A stretch of 64,000 nt of DNA from Natranaerofaba carboxydovora (GTDB lineage Bacteria > Bacillota > Natranaerobiia > Natranaerobiales > Natranaerofabaceae). The notes beneath the pieces are model-generated. The model was not told the DNA's origin. It made no database searches and was given only the letters and a program-made list of their open reading frames with translations. This document shows, one piece after another, positions 20,592 through 29,438 of this stretch (its first letter is position 1; each line of letters opens with the position of its first letter). The stretch spans positions 2,903,501 to 2,967,500 of the forward strand of contig NZ_CP054394.1 in assembly GCF_022539405.1 (NCBI RefSeq). The letters run 5' to 3'. Position numbers and translations under genes: made by a program.

Positions 20592-21257
20592 TTAATAAGT
20601 TATCCCTTCTTCACATCCTTTAATATGGCATATATCATTTAAAAGCACTATTCTTGCTCTAATCTCATTACTATAATAAGAAACACTAACTTTAGTTAAA
20701 GATGCGTTACTAAAGACAAAAGGCCAGGGCATATCATATAAGTTATAACCTGTAATTAAAGCAATGAAACCACCAAGTACCCTGCCGTGGGTCACAAGAG
20801 CGATATTTTCATTCGTATCAGATGCATCCCTCAAGTGTCTTTCGACTAATAAATTAAAAACTCTTTGAAGCCTTTCTTTAAAAGCAAGTATTCCTTCCTC
20901 TTCAGGTATAGTTGTATTCCAGAAGTTTTTTTCCATTTTATTTGCTAATTCGCTATATTTCAACCTTATTTCTTCTCTTGTGAGCCCTTCTATTATGCCC
21001 CAACTATATTCTCTTAGCTGTGGGATAACTTCTATTTCTAATTTGTTATCATGGTATCTTTTAATCTCTTCTGCTGTATCTTTTGCCCTTACTAAGTTAC
21101 TAGAATATATTTTAGATATTTTTTCATTCTTTAGCCTATTTGCCAATAGCTCTGCTTGTTTTGTCCCAGCTTCTGATAATGGATAATCTAAGGTCCCCTG
21201 AAACCTTTTATCAATATTTGCTTTAGTAGCTCCATGTCTTATTAATAATAAGTTCAT
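20592..21257 (-). CDS. Histidine phosphatase family protein
   Basis: Phosphoglycerate-mutase-like phosphatase with the active-site RHG motif at the N-terminus (LLIRHGATKAN) and the second histidine in LVTHGRVLGG. At 221 aa it could be a broad phosphatase or an alpha-ribazole-phosphatase relative; no cobalamin gene is nearby to support the latter. It overlaps the upstream DUF2148 gene by 4 bp (ATGA), so the two are probably translationally coupled. It is the middle of three genes inserted between walI and walJ. Confidence 0.85.
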   Translation of the reverse strand: MNLLLIRHGATKANIDKRFQGTLDYPLSEAGTKQAELLANRLKNEKISKIYSSNLVRAKDTAEEIKRYHDNKLEIEVIPQLREYSWGIIEGLTREEIRLKYSELANKMEKNFWNTTIPEEEGILAFKERLQRVFNLLVERHLRDASDTNENIALVTHGRVLGGFIALITGYNLYDMPWPFVFSNASLTKVSVSYYSNEIRARIVLLNDICHIKGCEEGITY

Positions 21258-21790
21258 TTTTTCTCTCTGTCGAAGAATATGTTCTTACCACTAGAAGTAA
21301 GAGGTATCCCGTAAGCAATTTTTACCTCTTCCCCAAGAAAGCCTAAGTTCAAAGCAGCTTTTCCTGCTGTAAATAACACTCGATTATCCACTCTAAAATC
21401 TGCAGCTTTGCTAACAGCAGAACCAATGGCAATACCCAAATCCCCAGTATTGAAAGCACATATACCATTATTCTTTTTATTTTCTTTACAGTTTAAATAA
21501 CCACAGTATCCACAGGGGGCTACTCCCACAGGTTCTATCTTAGTTCCAATCAATACTATATAGGGTGTATTTTCTAAGCAGCCCGCATCCCTTCTAAAAA
21601 ATTCAGCCCCTTCTTCATCTGCTATCCTGTACATTTCCTTTTGAAGTTTCTCTAAAGATTCATCAGAAATAACTGCTGTAACAATATTATCAACACCTTT
21701 ACCTTTAGGTGCAGTTCTAGCTGCAACGCAGATTAATTCTGCTACCTGTTTTAGACCTTTTTTCTCAGCGGCTTTTCCTTCTATTATCAT
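21254..21790 (-). CDS. DUF2148 ferredoxin-like domain protein
   Basis: A 178-residue protein of the DUF2148 family. The cysteine cluster CGYCGYLNC in the middle, a further Cys in GICAF and the C-terminal GKNIFFDR are visible. The family is found in anaerobes and usually described as containing a ferredoxin-like domain; its role is unknown. The ATG at 21790 is chosen because AAGGAGGTGGACT precedes it; the frame extends 12 codons upstream without a site. It is the first of three non-wal genes after walI. Confidence 0.82.
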   Translation of the reverse strand: MIIEGKAAEKKGLKQVAELICVAARTAPKGKGVDNIVTAVISDESLEKLQKEMYRIADEEGAEFFRRDAGCLENTPYIVLIGTKIEPVGVAPCGYCGYLNCKENKKNNGICAFNTGDLGIAIGSAVSKAADFRVDNRVLFTAGKAALNLGFLGEEVKIAYGIPLTSSGKNIFFDREKK

Positions 21791-21845
21791 AGTCCACCTC
21801 CTTGAAAAATTAAATAGTATAATCAAGTTCTAATTATTATATTAA

Positions 21846-22727
21846 CTACTCAAAAGCTTCTATTTTTCCTTCTAATTCACCAGTAAATGCATTTATATAA
21901 TAAATTCTATCTTGCAATTTAAATTTCCAAGCAGGTAAAGCATCCCATTTATCTGCATAAAATTCTTGAGTATAATATCCAAAACTTACCTCTTTAATTA
22001 CATTTTCTACCCCGGAAGGCAAATGACTTTCCAATCTTAATAGTGCCGTAGTAGCAGGTATTATTTCTATAGAATCCTCAGACTTCCCTTTGAAGTCAAG
22101 CCAAAAAAATTGGCCTCTTATAATCCCATTAGGTGTAATGATAAGTCTCAGATAACCACCGTAAAAATTCTCATCTTCATTTTTTTGGTGGTACAATAGT
22201 TCAATTTGGTTCTCATCTCCAAAATATATCTGTTCCAAAAAAACATTATCTGGTACAGAAATAGTATTAACAAAATCTTTCCCCCAAAAAACTTTATCTG
22301 TTGAATGCCAATAATTACTTTTTATAGGAGAATCCACAGGAGTATAACCTCTTGGAAAATAGAATTTGATCATTCCAGAGTTATATATATATATCACCTC
22401 ATCCTTGGGGCCCATGTATAAATTAAAATTTTCATTTTTTGTTTTCTCAAACTCATTTAAATTTAGTTCTAGGTCATCAAAAAACTTTTCTTCACAAAAA
22501 CCTTTATTTCTTACCTCATAAAAACTCTTAGACTGTACTTCACCTGGAATATCACTTTTTAGAGAAATATTCTTTGCTTGAAGGTAGTCCAAAACCTCCT
22601 CCTTTTTTTCTGGAACTATCCACGGGGAGAAAGATTCAGCCCCTGAGAACCACAATCGATAACCTAATAAAATATTAAGGCATAAAAAAGCAAAGATTAA
22701 TATTGTTTTTGTTTTATTCCAATCCAT
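21846..22727 (-). CDS. walI: WalI/YycI-type regulator of the WalRK system
   Basis: Membrane-anchored extracytoplasmic protein of the YycI family, which with YycH modulates WalK kinase activity. A single N-terminal membrane helix (residues 8-24, ILIFAFLCLNILLGYRLWF region) precedes a YycH_2-type outer domain that ends in YYINAFTGELEG. At 293 aa it is normal. The ATG at 22727 lies 5 nt after GAGGTG; the TTG one codon upstream is too close. It follows walH by 19 bp. Assignment rests on architecture and position more than on sharp motifs. Confidence 0.85.
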   Translation of the reverse strand: MDWNKTKTILIFAFLCLNILLGYRLWFSGAESFSPWIVPEKKEEVLDYLQAKNISLKSDIPGEVQSKSFYEVRNKGFCEEKFFDDLELNLNEFEKTKNENFNLYMGPKDEVIYIYNSGMIKFYFPRGYTPVDSPIKSNYWHSTDKVFWGKDFVNTISVPDNVFLEQIYFGDENQIELLYHQKNEDENFYGGYLRLIITPNGIIRGQFFWLDFKGKSEDSIEIIPATTALLRLESHLPSGVENVIKEVSFGYYTQEFYADKWDALPAWKFKLQDRIYYINAFTGELEGKIEAFE

Positions 22728-22746
22728 CAAAACACCTCATCAACAT

Positions 22747-24390
22747 TTACTTTTCTACAATTACTCCGCCGTCTAAAGCATCGAAAACATATTTATTAGA
22801 GTCACTTTCAATAACCAAAACCGGGATTAAAATATTTTGATCTTCTTGTTTATAATAAGCATATTTTATATCTTTAACATCCACTGTAATTTCAATTTGT
22901 TTATCTTCATCTATTTGTTTTTCTTCATCAAAGTCTTCAATTTTTCCTTTTAATTCACCCGATAGTTTGTCTTTTAACCAGTTAAGTAAAATTTCTTCTG
23001 GTTCTAAAAGTGTTTTTTTTATATTTTCTTGCATGTCTTCATGATTTTGATTTACTGGTTCAATATTTCCTGGAAGCATTCTGAAATAATTAAAAGTTCC
23101 CTGAAAATTGAAATCTATTTTAATTGATTCCATATTAATAATGGGATAGCCTTCATGATAATACCTATAGCTTGTTTCAAAATTTCCTTCATCTCTAATT
23201 TGATTTTCTCCTGCAAAGTTTAAATTTTCTATTAGCAGATTTTCATTCCAACCGCCATACAAAGAAATATATTCGCCGCTTTTTTCAATGGCTTGTTTTA
23301 TATTTATACCTTCCCTTGTTGTTTTTGTTAAATCTGTTGCATGCGGCGCATCATATTCAAAGCCTCCTCCAGGTAAAAAACGTAACGCTTTTTGTCCATC
23401 AGTATAAATCAAACCACCATCCCATTCATCTATCTTTCTAACAAAAGATAAATCATGAAAGAAAGCCTTAGCTAATCGTTCTTTATCTAATTCTTCATAC
23501 CCTATTTCTTTTTTGACCATATATTCAGTCATCTCAGGCAAAGTAATTTCACAACTTTTCTCAATTGAAAAGGAGAACTGATCTTTACTAAGTTTATCAA
23601 TATCAAATTTACCATTTTCGCTTAAATCTAATAGAATTTCATTTGTGTCAATCTGATCAATTAATTCAGATGCAGTTAAAGTTTCACCAGGTCCATCATT
23701 TTCTAGATTTAAGTTTTCACTAAGTTTTTCCCTCATGATACCCAATTCCTCGTTAAGTTCTAATTTTAATAATCTATTTTCATTTTTGCAATCTTTCAAA
23801 AAGATTCCTATTATTTCAAAGCTGTTATCAAGATAAATTGTCAGCTTGTCAAAATCATTAAATTCATAATTCATGATTTGAGAAGTCTTCAAATTTTCTT
23901 TTATTATTTCGACTATGGGAAAGTCAAATTTTAAGATCAATTCATTATAATCATTCTCTAATTTATCTGATATGTCTTCTTTATCATAAATTTCAATTGA
24001 CAGGTTTTGTTCAATTAACGTTTCAAAAAAATCTTCTTTTAGTATATTCCATATATGACTATATCTTTTTGTGTTTTTTCTAAAAGAATATATAATATCA
24101 CTTTTTCGTGAGTTGTCTTCTGCATCTGTAAGAATATCAAGTTCATCTGAAGTAATAGTCTCATTCACATCTGCTACTTTTTCGTCTAAAGCTTCGCCTT
24201 TTAATCTTAGTAATATTTCAGTGGGTGCAATCTGTTCAAAGATTTGCGCTTTTTCCCCATAATCAATTCGCTCTGATGTTGGCTCATCTGCTAACTCATA
24301 ATGAGACGATCCCATCCATAATTGACCACTTAAGACTATAGAAGATATTACTAATGTTATAAGAAGTATCGTTTTAAAGTGTTCTAGCAT
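22747..24390 (-). CDS. walH: WalH/YycH-type regulator of the WalRK system
   Basis: A 547-residue membrane-anchored protein between walK and walI, the position of yycH. One N-terminal helix (FKTILLITLVISSIVLSGQLW region) precedes a large acidic outer domain with few fixed motifs; GQKALRFLPGGGFEY is a recognisable YycH-like segment. In Bacillus YycH restrains WalK. It is longer than the roughly 450-aa Bacillus protein because of an acidic middle section. The ATG lies behind AGGAGGCAGAAAGT. Confidence 0.85.
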   Translation of the reverse strand: MLEHFKTILLITLVISSIVLSGQLWMGSSHYELADEPTSERIDYGEKAQIFEQIAPTEILLRLKGEALDEKVADVNETITSDELDILTDAEDNSRKSDIIYSFRKNTKRYSHIWNILKEDFFETLIEQNLSIEIYDKEDISDKLENDYNELILKFDFPIVEIIKENLKTSQIMNYEFNDFDKLTIYLDNSFEIIGIFLKDCKNENRLLKLELNEELGIMREKLSENLNLENDGPGETLTASELIDQIDTNEILLDLSENGKFDIDKLSKDQFSFSIEKSCEITLPEMTEYMVKKEIGYEELDKERLAKAFFHDLSFVRKIDEWDGGLIYTDGQKALRFLPGGGFEYDAPHATDLTKTTREGINIKQAIEKSGEYISLYGGWNENLLIENLNFAGENQIRDEGNFETSYRYYHEGYPIINMESIKIDFNFQGTFNYFRMLPGNIEPVNQNHEDMQENIKKTLLEPEEILLNWLKDKLSGELKGKIEDFDEEKQIDEDKQIEITVDVKDIKYAYYKQEDQNILIPVLVIESDSNKYVFDALDGGVIVEK

Positions 24391-24446
24391 ACTTTCTGCC
24401 TCCTACAAAAGTGTCATTATTCATGCATCATGAAGTTATACAGATT

Positions 24447-26204
24447 TTAGGCCCTCCTGATATTTTTCTCGGTTTTGAAAGGGAATAACAGTTCAATAGT
24501 TGTCCCTTCTCCTTCTTTACTATAAGCTTTAATCTTTCCTCCGTGAGCTTTGATTATTTCCCGGGAAATTGCAAGTCCAAGGCCTGTACCACCTTTTTCT
24601 CTAGATCTCGCTTTATCTACTCTATAAAATCTTTCAAAAACCCTGTTTAAATCACTATCTGGTATCCCTATACCACTGTCTTCTACTATAATTTTCACAC
24701 CTTCTTTATTTAAGTTTGTAGATGCACTGATACTTCCTCCCGCCGGAGTATATTTTATTGCATTCTCTAAGACATTAGTTAACACTTGTATTATTCTGTT
24801 TTTATCACCAGATATCCATAATTTTTCTGGGTAAAAATCTGATTTTAGTTTAAGTTCTTTTCTTTCTGCCATTCCTTCTATATTTTCTATCGACCTTTGG
24901 ACAAGCTCATTAATCTCCACTTCTCTAAAATTTATTATGTCTTCCTTTTTGTCTAATCTAGACAAAACCAATAAATCATTTATCATGCTAACCATTCTAG
25001 AGGTTTCATTTTCAATAACATTCAAAAACCTGTAAGAGTTTGATCTATCTTCCATTGCTCCATCCAAAAGAGTTTCTACGTAACTTTTTATTGATGTCAG
25101 TGGAGTTCTAAGCTCATGAGACACATTTTCTATGAATTCTTGCTTCATTTTAATTAACTCTTCTTGTTCTGTAATATCGTTTAATACTATTATAATCCCT
25201 TTTTGACTATTATCCTGACTTTTATAAGGTACAACCTGGGCTTTCAAAATTTGATCATTGACTGAAGTAATAAATGTTTCTTTGTTTTTATCTTCAATTG
25301 CCTTTTGCGCCCTTAAAAATTCTTCTTTAGTCATAAGGTTGTTTATAAAACCAAGCATTTGTTTAGCAGCGGGATTCATATGAATAACATTATAATCATC
25401 GTCAACAACTATCACACCATCTGTCATCTGCTCTAAAATTCTTTCTACCTTGCCTTTCTCTGACGAAATTTCTTTTAAAGTCTTGTCCAACCTAGAAGCA
25501 AGAAAATTAAACATCTTGCCAAGACTTCCAACTTCGTCATCACCCTTTATATCAATACGTTTATCAAAATCTCCTTTGGCCATTGCTTCTGCTGTCAAAG
25601 TTACTTCTTTAATTGGGTCAGTTATGGTTTTAGCTAGCATAAACCCTAGTATTGCTGTTATTAACATCGCAATTAATGTGCCAGAAAATAATATGGTCCT
25701 GACCTCCTCCATGGTAAGGTCAATTTTTTCTAAGGAACCAATCATATAAACTACACCTAAAATCTGTTGTCCTTCTTCAATTGGCATTGCCATGTATTTT
25801 TCTCTATAATTAGTTTGAGGGTTTATCCTGATGTCGGTGCCTGTATTTCCTGAAAGAGACCTAGTTATTTCGTGTTCTAAGATTAGTTTACCTTCTAACT
25901 CAGAGTCAGCTCCTGTTGTGGTTATTACTCTCCCATTTTGATCAAGGAGAATAATCTCTTTTTCAGTTTCTTTACCTAACTCCTCAATCAAAGAATCCAT
26001 ATACTCTCTGTCAATATCATCATCATCCATATGCCTTTTTAACAAAGTCCCAACAAGCTGAGATTGTGACTTCATGCTTTCCCTGTAATCATTCAAATAA
26101 TAATTTTCTAGTGAATCCAAAAGATAAACGCTGATAAGTTCCATAGCAATTAAGATTAATAAAAGATAAATAAACACCAGTTTCCACTGTATACTTTTAA
26201 GCAT
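24447..26204 (-). CDS. walK: Cell-wall sensor histidine kinase WalK
   Basis: Sensor kinase controlling peptidoglycan remodelling. Domain order: membrane helix (residues 8-29), extracytoplasmic loop of about 135 residues, second helix near residues 170-190, HAMP, PAS (VERILEQMTDGVIVVDDDYN), HisKA with the phosphoacceptor in FIENVSHELRTPL near residue 360, and HATPase with VLENAIKYTP, DSGIGIPDSD and GGTGLGLAIS. At 585 aa it is normal. It overlaps walR by 8 bp. A perfect Noc-binding sequence is encoded within the HATPase segment AISREI. Confidence 0.96.
   Translation of the reverse strand: MLKSIQWKLVFIYLLLILIAMELISVYLLDSLENYYLNDYRESMKSQSQLVGTLLKRHMDDDDIDREYMDSLIEELGKETEKEIILLDQNGRVITTTGADSELEGKLILEHEITRSLSGNTGTDIRINPQTNYREKYMAMPIEEGQQILGVVYMIGSLEKIDLTMEEVRTILFSGTLIAMLITAILGFMLAKTITDPIKEVTLTAEAMAKGDFDKRIDIKGDDEVGSLGKMFNFLASRLDKTLKEISSEKGKVERILEQMTDGVIVVDDDYNVIHMNPAAKQMLGFINNLMTKEEFLRAQKAIEDKNKETFITSVNDQILKAQVVPYKSQDNSQKGIIIVLNDITEQEELIKMKQEFIENVSHELRTPLTSIKSYVETLLDGAMEDRSNSYRFLNVIENETSRMVSMINDLLVLSRLDKKEDIINFREVEINELVQRSIENIEGMAERKELKLKSDFYPEKLWISGDKNRIIQVLTNVLENAIKYTPAGGSISASTNLNKEGVKIIVEDSGIGIPDSDLNRVFERFYRVDKARSREKGGTGLGLAISREIIKAHGGKIKAYSKEGEGTTIELLFPFKTEKNIRRA
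24556..24569. promoter_or_regulatory. Perfect Noc-binding sequence (NBS) inside walK
   Basis: ATTTCCCGGGAAAT matches the published Bacillus subtilis Noc-binding consensus at all 14 positions. It lies about 30 kb from dnaA. A noc gene is present in the window at 46184. The codons specify the conserved ISREI of the kinase G2 region, so coding constraint explains part of it. Confidence 0.65.
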
Positions 26205-26904
26205 TATTTTCAGTCCTCCTAAAGTAGTACCCCATCCCTCTTTTTGTTATAATATAACTAGGAGAACCCGGATCGTCTTCAACTTTTTCTCTTAATCTTC
26301 TAATTGTCACATCAACAGTTCTATCATCACCTAAGTATTCATAACCCCATACATGATCTAATAGCCTATCTCTAGTCAGTATTTCTCCTCGATTATTAAC
26401 AAAATAACTTAAAAGTTTGAATTCTCTGTTTGTTAGTTCAATCGCCTCGCCATTTTTTTCCACGACAGCTTTTTTAAAGTCTATCCTTATATCTCCAATT
26501 TTTACTACATTCTTTTCACGCTTATCTTCAGTTTTATTACCGTAGTCAACTCTTCTCAAAATAGCTTTTACTCTCGCTAATAACTCTCTATTACTAAAAG
26601 GTTTTGTTACATAGTCATCTGCTCCCATTTCAAGGCCAATAACTCTGTCTACTTCCGAATCTTTGGCTGTCAAGACCAGTATAGGCACAACGCTTTCTTT
26701 TCTAATTTCTTTACATGCAGTAAGCCCATCTTTATCTGGTAGCATTAAATCCAATACTATTAAATCAGGATCTTCTTCTCTAAATTTATTTACCCCTTCT
26801 TCTCCATTAAAAGCCGTAATTACTTTATAACCTTCATTTTCAAGGTTAAATTGAATTATATCGGCTATTGGTTTTTCATCTTCTATAATAAGTATCCTGG
26901 ACAT
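26197..26904 (-). CDS. walR: Response regulator WalR (OmpR family)
   Basis: DNA-binding partner of WalK. The receiver domain has acidic residues in IEDE, the phospho-Asp in LIVLDLMLPD near residue 53, and the Thr and Lys in VLTAKD and VTKPFS. The C-terminal winged helix includes LTNREFKLLSYF and DDRTVDVTIRRLR. It has 235 residues from ATG 26904, which lies 9 nt after AGGAT; TTG 26910 is an alternative. A WalR-type binding motif and promoter lie 150 bp upstream, so the operon probably regulates itself. Confidence 0.97.
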   Translation of the reverse strand: MSRILIIEDEKPIADIIQFNLENEGYKVITAFNGEEGVNKFREEDPDLIVLDLMLPDKDGLTACKEIRKESVVPILVLTAKDSEVDRVIGLEMGADDYVTKPFSNRELLARVKAILRRVDYGNKTEDKREKNVVKIGDIRIDFKKAVVEKNGEAIELTNREFKLLSYFVNNRGEILTRDRLLDHVWGYEYLGDDRTVDVTIRRLREKVEDDPGSPSYIITKRGMGYYFRRTENNA

Positions 26905-26949
26905 GTTCAAATCATCCTTTAGATATTTTCTATCAGTAATATTAATACA

Positions 26950-26958
26950 ATTATAACA
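26950..26958 (-). promoter_or_regulatory. Candidate second walR promoter (extended -10)
   Basis: TGTTATAAT, a perfect TATAAT with an upstream TG, is 45 bp before the walR ATG. No good -35 hexamer is seen, so it is a weaker candidate. It lies downstream of the terminator at 26984-27014 and would bypass it. Confidence 0.4.
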
Positions 26959-26983
26959 TACATATAAAATTTGATATCACAAA

Positions 26984-27014
26984 AAAACACAGCGCCACCG
27001 GGGCACTGTGTTTT
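26984..27014. terminator. Strong hairpin terminator in the walR leader
   Basis: AAAACACAG pairs with CTGTGTTTT, extended by GCC/GGC across one mismatch, with T tracts on both strands. It separates the NusG-domain gene from walR. It also lies between the WalR-box promoter and the walR start, so that promoter's transcripts must read through it. Confidence 0.8.
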
Positions 27015-27059
27015 TATTTATTTAAAAAGAGGGGGTCAGACATCTTTCCTTATCGTCTG

Positions 27060-27097
27060 ATTATATTTTAGCCTATTAATGTTACAACAATATTACA
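27060..27097 (-). promoter_or_regulatory. walR promoter with WalR-type direct repeat
   Basis: On the minus strand TTGTAA (27087-27082), a 16-bp spacer and a perfect TATAAT (27065-27060) form a promoter. Overlapping the -35 is TGTAAT-N5-TGTAAC (27097-27081), which fits the WalR consensus TGTWAH-N5-TGTWAH exactly. This suggests autoregulation of the wal operon. Confidence 0.6.
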
Positions 27098-27131
27098 ATA
27101 AGATTAAATATTTTTAACAAGCCTGTAAACA

Positions 27132-27150
27132 GACTTTTTGCTCCAGAATC
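27132..27150. repeat. Solo end of the palindromic repeat family
   Basis: GACTTTTTGCTCCAGAATC matches the right-hand terminus of the repeat near 57.2 kb. It lies 23 bp beyond the NusG-domain stop codon. I found no matching second arm, so it looks like a decayed copy. Confidence 0.5.
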
Positions 27151-27173
27151 AAAGTTTATTTTTGGATTTAGCA

Positions 27174-27590
27174 TTAACCAGTAATGCCATCAAACTCTCT
27201 TTCTTCGTCTTCAGGAGTTTCTATATACACCACCATTTGATTTGGTACGCAGGCTATCGTCTGGCCTGTATGTTCAATCCAACCGGTGTCAGCGCAAATT
27301 CCCTGAGGACAAGTTTCTCTAGGCATTCTCTGTACTCTTACTCTATTATTTTCTAGCTCAATATTCGCTTCCCCCCTGGGAACATCAACTGTAACCACTT
27401 TCTCTTCTCCCTCGGAGGGAAAAGACATTTCTTCAACCACCTGTCCTTCTACTTCTACAATTACAACTCGCTCATTATAATCATTCCCAAACCAAAACCA
27501 ACCACTGCTAACAATAACTGATGCTATAAGAAAGACAGTAATTATAATGTCTCCTAATTTTATATATTTTAAATAACTTTTTATTTCCAT
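27174..27590 (-). CDS. NusG domain II-containing membrane-anchored protein
   Basis: A 138-residue protein with a cytoplasmic start, one membrane helix (residues 13-33) and an outer NusG domain II. The signature CPQGICADTGWIEHTGQTIA followed by CVPN is typical of this family in Clostridia and Bacilli. Its function is unknown; partners in other genomes often include FMN-binding or heptaprenyl-synthesis proteins, not seen here. The ATG follows AGGTGTGAGTTAA. It stands between the M23/G5 hydrolase gene and the wal operon, preceded by a terminator. Confidence 0.85.
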   Translation of the reverse strand: MEIKSYLKYIKLGDIIITVFLIASVIVSSGWFWFGNDYNERVVIVEVEGQVVEEMSFPSEGEEKVVTVDVPRGEANIELENNRVRVQRMPRETCPQGICADTGWIEHTGQTIACVPNQMVVYIETPEDEEREFDGITG

Positions 27591-27702
27591 TTAACTCACA
27601 CCTTTAAAAATTATTATTTAACATTCACAGCAAAACTTTGAAAAAAACTTTATTTATTCGACTTTAAGTATAACATAATAAACTAACTAATCAACAAAAA
27701 AT

Positions 27703-27737
27703 AAAAGGATTATCTCATTTTAATGAGACAACCCTTT
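27703..27737 (-). terminator. Terminator after the G5/M23 peptidase gene
   Basis: TCTCATT pairs with AATGAGA, extended outward through AAAGG/CCTTT with small mismatches. It ends 8 bp beyond the peptidase stop codon, with a weak T-rich flank in the minus direction. Confidence 0.65.
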
Positions 27738-27744
27738 ATACCGT

Positions 27745-29166
27745 TTAAGGCCTTGTGTATTTAAATGGATCCACCTGGCTACCATTTCTATGTATTTCAA
27801 AATGTAGATGAGCTCCCGTAGCGTTACCTGTTCTTCCGATTTCTCCTATAGGCTGACCTTGTTCTACCGTTTCACCTTGCGAAACATAATTTGTAGCATT
27901 ATGTGCGTAAAGAGTTTTATACCCATTTGAATGGTTTATAATAACGGTTTTACCATATTGACTTCTATGACCTGAATATTCTACAGTCCCATCATCAGCC
28001 GCTTTTATGGTAGTTCCTTGCGAGGCTGCAAAATCCACACCACTATGAAAACCTCTTCCTCTAGGGCCAAAAGTAGAGGTTACATGTCCACTTGAAGAGT
28101 TTGCCGGCCATATAAATTGTCCACTTCCCTGTCCACTAGCAGAACCTTCAACTATAACTTTATCTTCTGGATCTTTAACAATTTTTTCATCTATTACTTC
28201 TCTTTCTACTTCTTCTCCATTTTCTTTAGTTACTCTATAATTAACTTCTTTCAAGCCTTCTTCCCCTGAGTTTGCCACCTTTTCCTCCCCTGCCGGCATT
28301 GAACTATCTTCTTCATAAATCGTTTCATAAGGTATAGATTCTTCTTCTACCTCTTCTATGGTTAACATTACGCTTAACATTTGTCTTTTTTCTGTACTTT
28401 CAGATTTTACTTCAGTATCACCTTCATCAGATCCATCCGAGTAGGCTCTTCTAATATTTTCTCGGGTATTACTCTCATTTGAAGCCAAATTAACATCTGA
28501 TTCTCCAAATAATATAATGTCAAGAGCCTCTTCTTTTTCTATTATTTTTTCAGGTAAAACATACTCAGAATAAACGCTTATTTGTTCTTTAAAGGAAATG
28601 TCTGTAATTTTAATACTTTCTTTTTCTTTATAGTCTTCAGTATAGTTAGATTTAACCTCTGCCATAATATTTTCTACTGTTTCTCTATCTTCTAATATAA
28701 TTTCGTTTTGGGAATCGATATTTAATACAAATGCATTTGTTACAAAATTCAACTTGTTTTCAAGTTCATTGTTTATAAATTTTAGATTTTCCATATCTTT
28801 TTCGCTTTCGACAATTTCATGTTTATATTCATTTTCGTATTTGTCTCTATCTAACTTGGTAATGGAAATCTCATTTTTAAGTTCTAAACTATAGCCTTTA
28901 TTTTGCTCTTGTTCTTCCTTCAAGTAATCTATGTATTCCTCCACTTGTTGAACGTCATTCTCGTCTTCTAAGGCACCAACGACTTTCTCATCAACTTTAA
29001 CAAGGTAAACATTACTATCAAATATTTCTACAAAATCTGTTGTAAATATTCCACCCGTAATGAAGAATATAAATAAAAATACAAAAGAGTAATATAACTT
29101 TTTTTGCCCAAGCCCGCCCCGGTATTCTAAATCATAAGGTAAATCAGGTTTAAAATTATATTGCAA
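27745..29166 (-). CDS. Membrane-anchored M23 peptidase with G5 domain
   Basis: A 473-residue cell-wall endopeptidase. A membrane helix lies near residues 25-43. A long acidic region and a G5 domain (YRVTKENGEEVEREVIDEK) precede a C-terminal lysostaphin-type domain. Its zinc ligands are in FHSGVDFA and GAHLHFEIH. The G5 domain probably binds peptidoglycan or associated glycans. The start is TTG with AGGGGTG upstream. It lies between the tRNA cluster and the wal operon, which fits regulation of wall hydrolases by WalRK, although I see no clear WalR box in front of it. Confidence 0.9.
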   Translation of the reverse strand: MQYNFKPDLPYDLEYRGGLGQKKLYYSFVFLFIFFITGGIFTTDFVEIFDSNVYLVKVDEKVVGALEDENDVQQVEEYIDYLKEEQEQNKGYSLELKNEISITKLDRDKYENEYKHEIVESEKDMENLKFINNELENKLNFVTNAFVLNIDSQNEIILEDRETVENIMAEVKSNYTEDYKEKESIKITDISFKEQISVYSEYVLPEKIIEKEEALDIILFGESDVNLASNESNTRENIRRAYSDGSDEGDTEVKSESTEKRQMLSVMLTIEEVEEESIPYETIYEEDSSMPAGEEKVANSGEEGLKEVNYRVTKENGEEVEREVIDEKIVKDPEDKVIVEGSASGQGSGQFIWPANSSSGHVTSTFGPRGRGFHSGVDFAASQGTTIKAADDGTVEYSGHRSQYGKTVIINHSNGYKTLYAHNATNYVSQGETVEQGQPIGEIGRTGNATGAHLHFEIHRNGSQVDPFKYTRP

Positions 29167-29330
29167 TGCTTACACCCCTTTAACCTGGTTCATTTGAGTT
29201 TTGTCATTAATAGTCATTTATAACAGCTTTTTTAGCCGCGCAGAATCATTATTCTTTAAAAATTCCATTTTTCCTTCTTTTTTAAAAATTTTTTGCCTAT
29301 TTGCCTAATTACTACTTATGACTGGTGTAA

Positions 29331-29374
29331 AAAGTTATATGAACAATGTTTTGTTTTTAATTGCTATAAATTTT
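29331..29374. repeat. Half copy of the palindromic repeat family
   Basis: The segment ACTGGTGTAAAAAGTTATAT then GAACAATGTTTTGTTTTTAA matches one arm of the repeats at 93-192 and 61613-61753. The complementary arm is not recognisable. It lies just beyond the tRNA terminator. Confidence 0.6.
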
Positions 29375-29392
29375 GATGAAAAAATAAGAAAA

Positions 29393-29410
29393 ACAGGACT
29401 TTTGTCCTGT
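29393..29410 (-). terminator. Terminator of the tRNA operon
   Basis: A perfect 7-bp stem ACAGGAC/GTCCTGT with a TTTT-containing loop. Read on the minus strand it is followed by TTTTCTTATTTTTT. It lies 29 bp after tRNA-Phe. Confidence 0.8.
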
Positions 29411-29438
29411 AACAAAAAATAATAAATAGAAATAAAAA

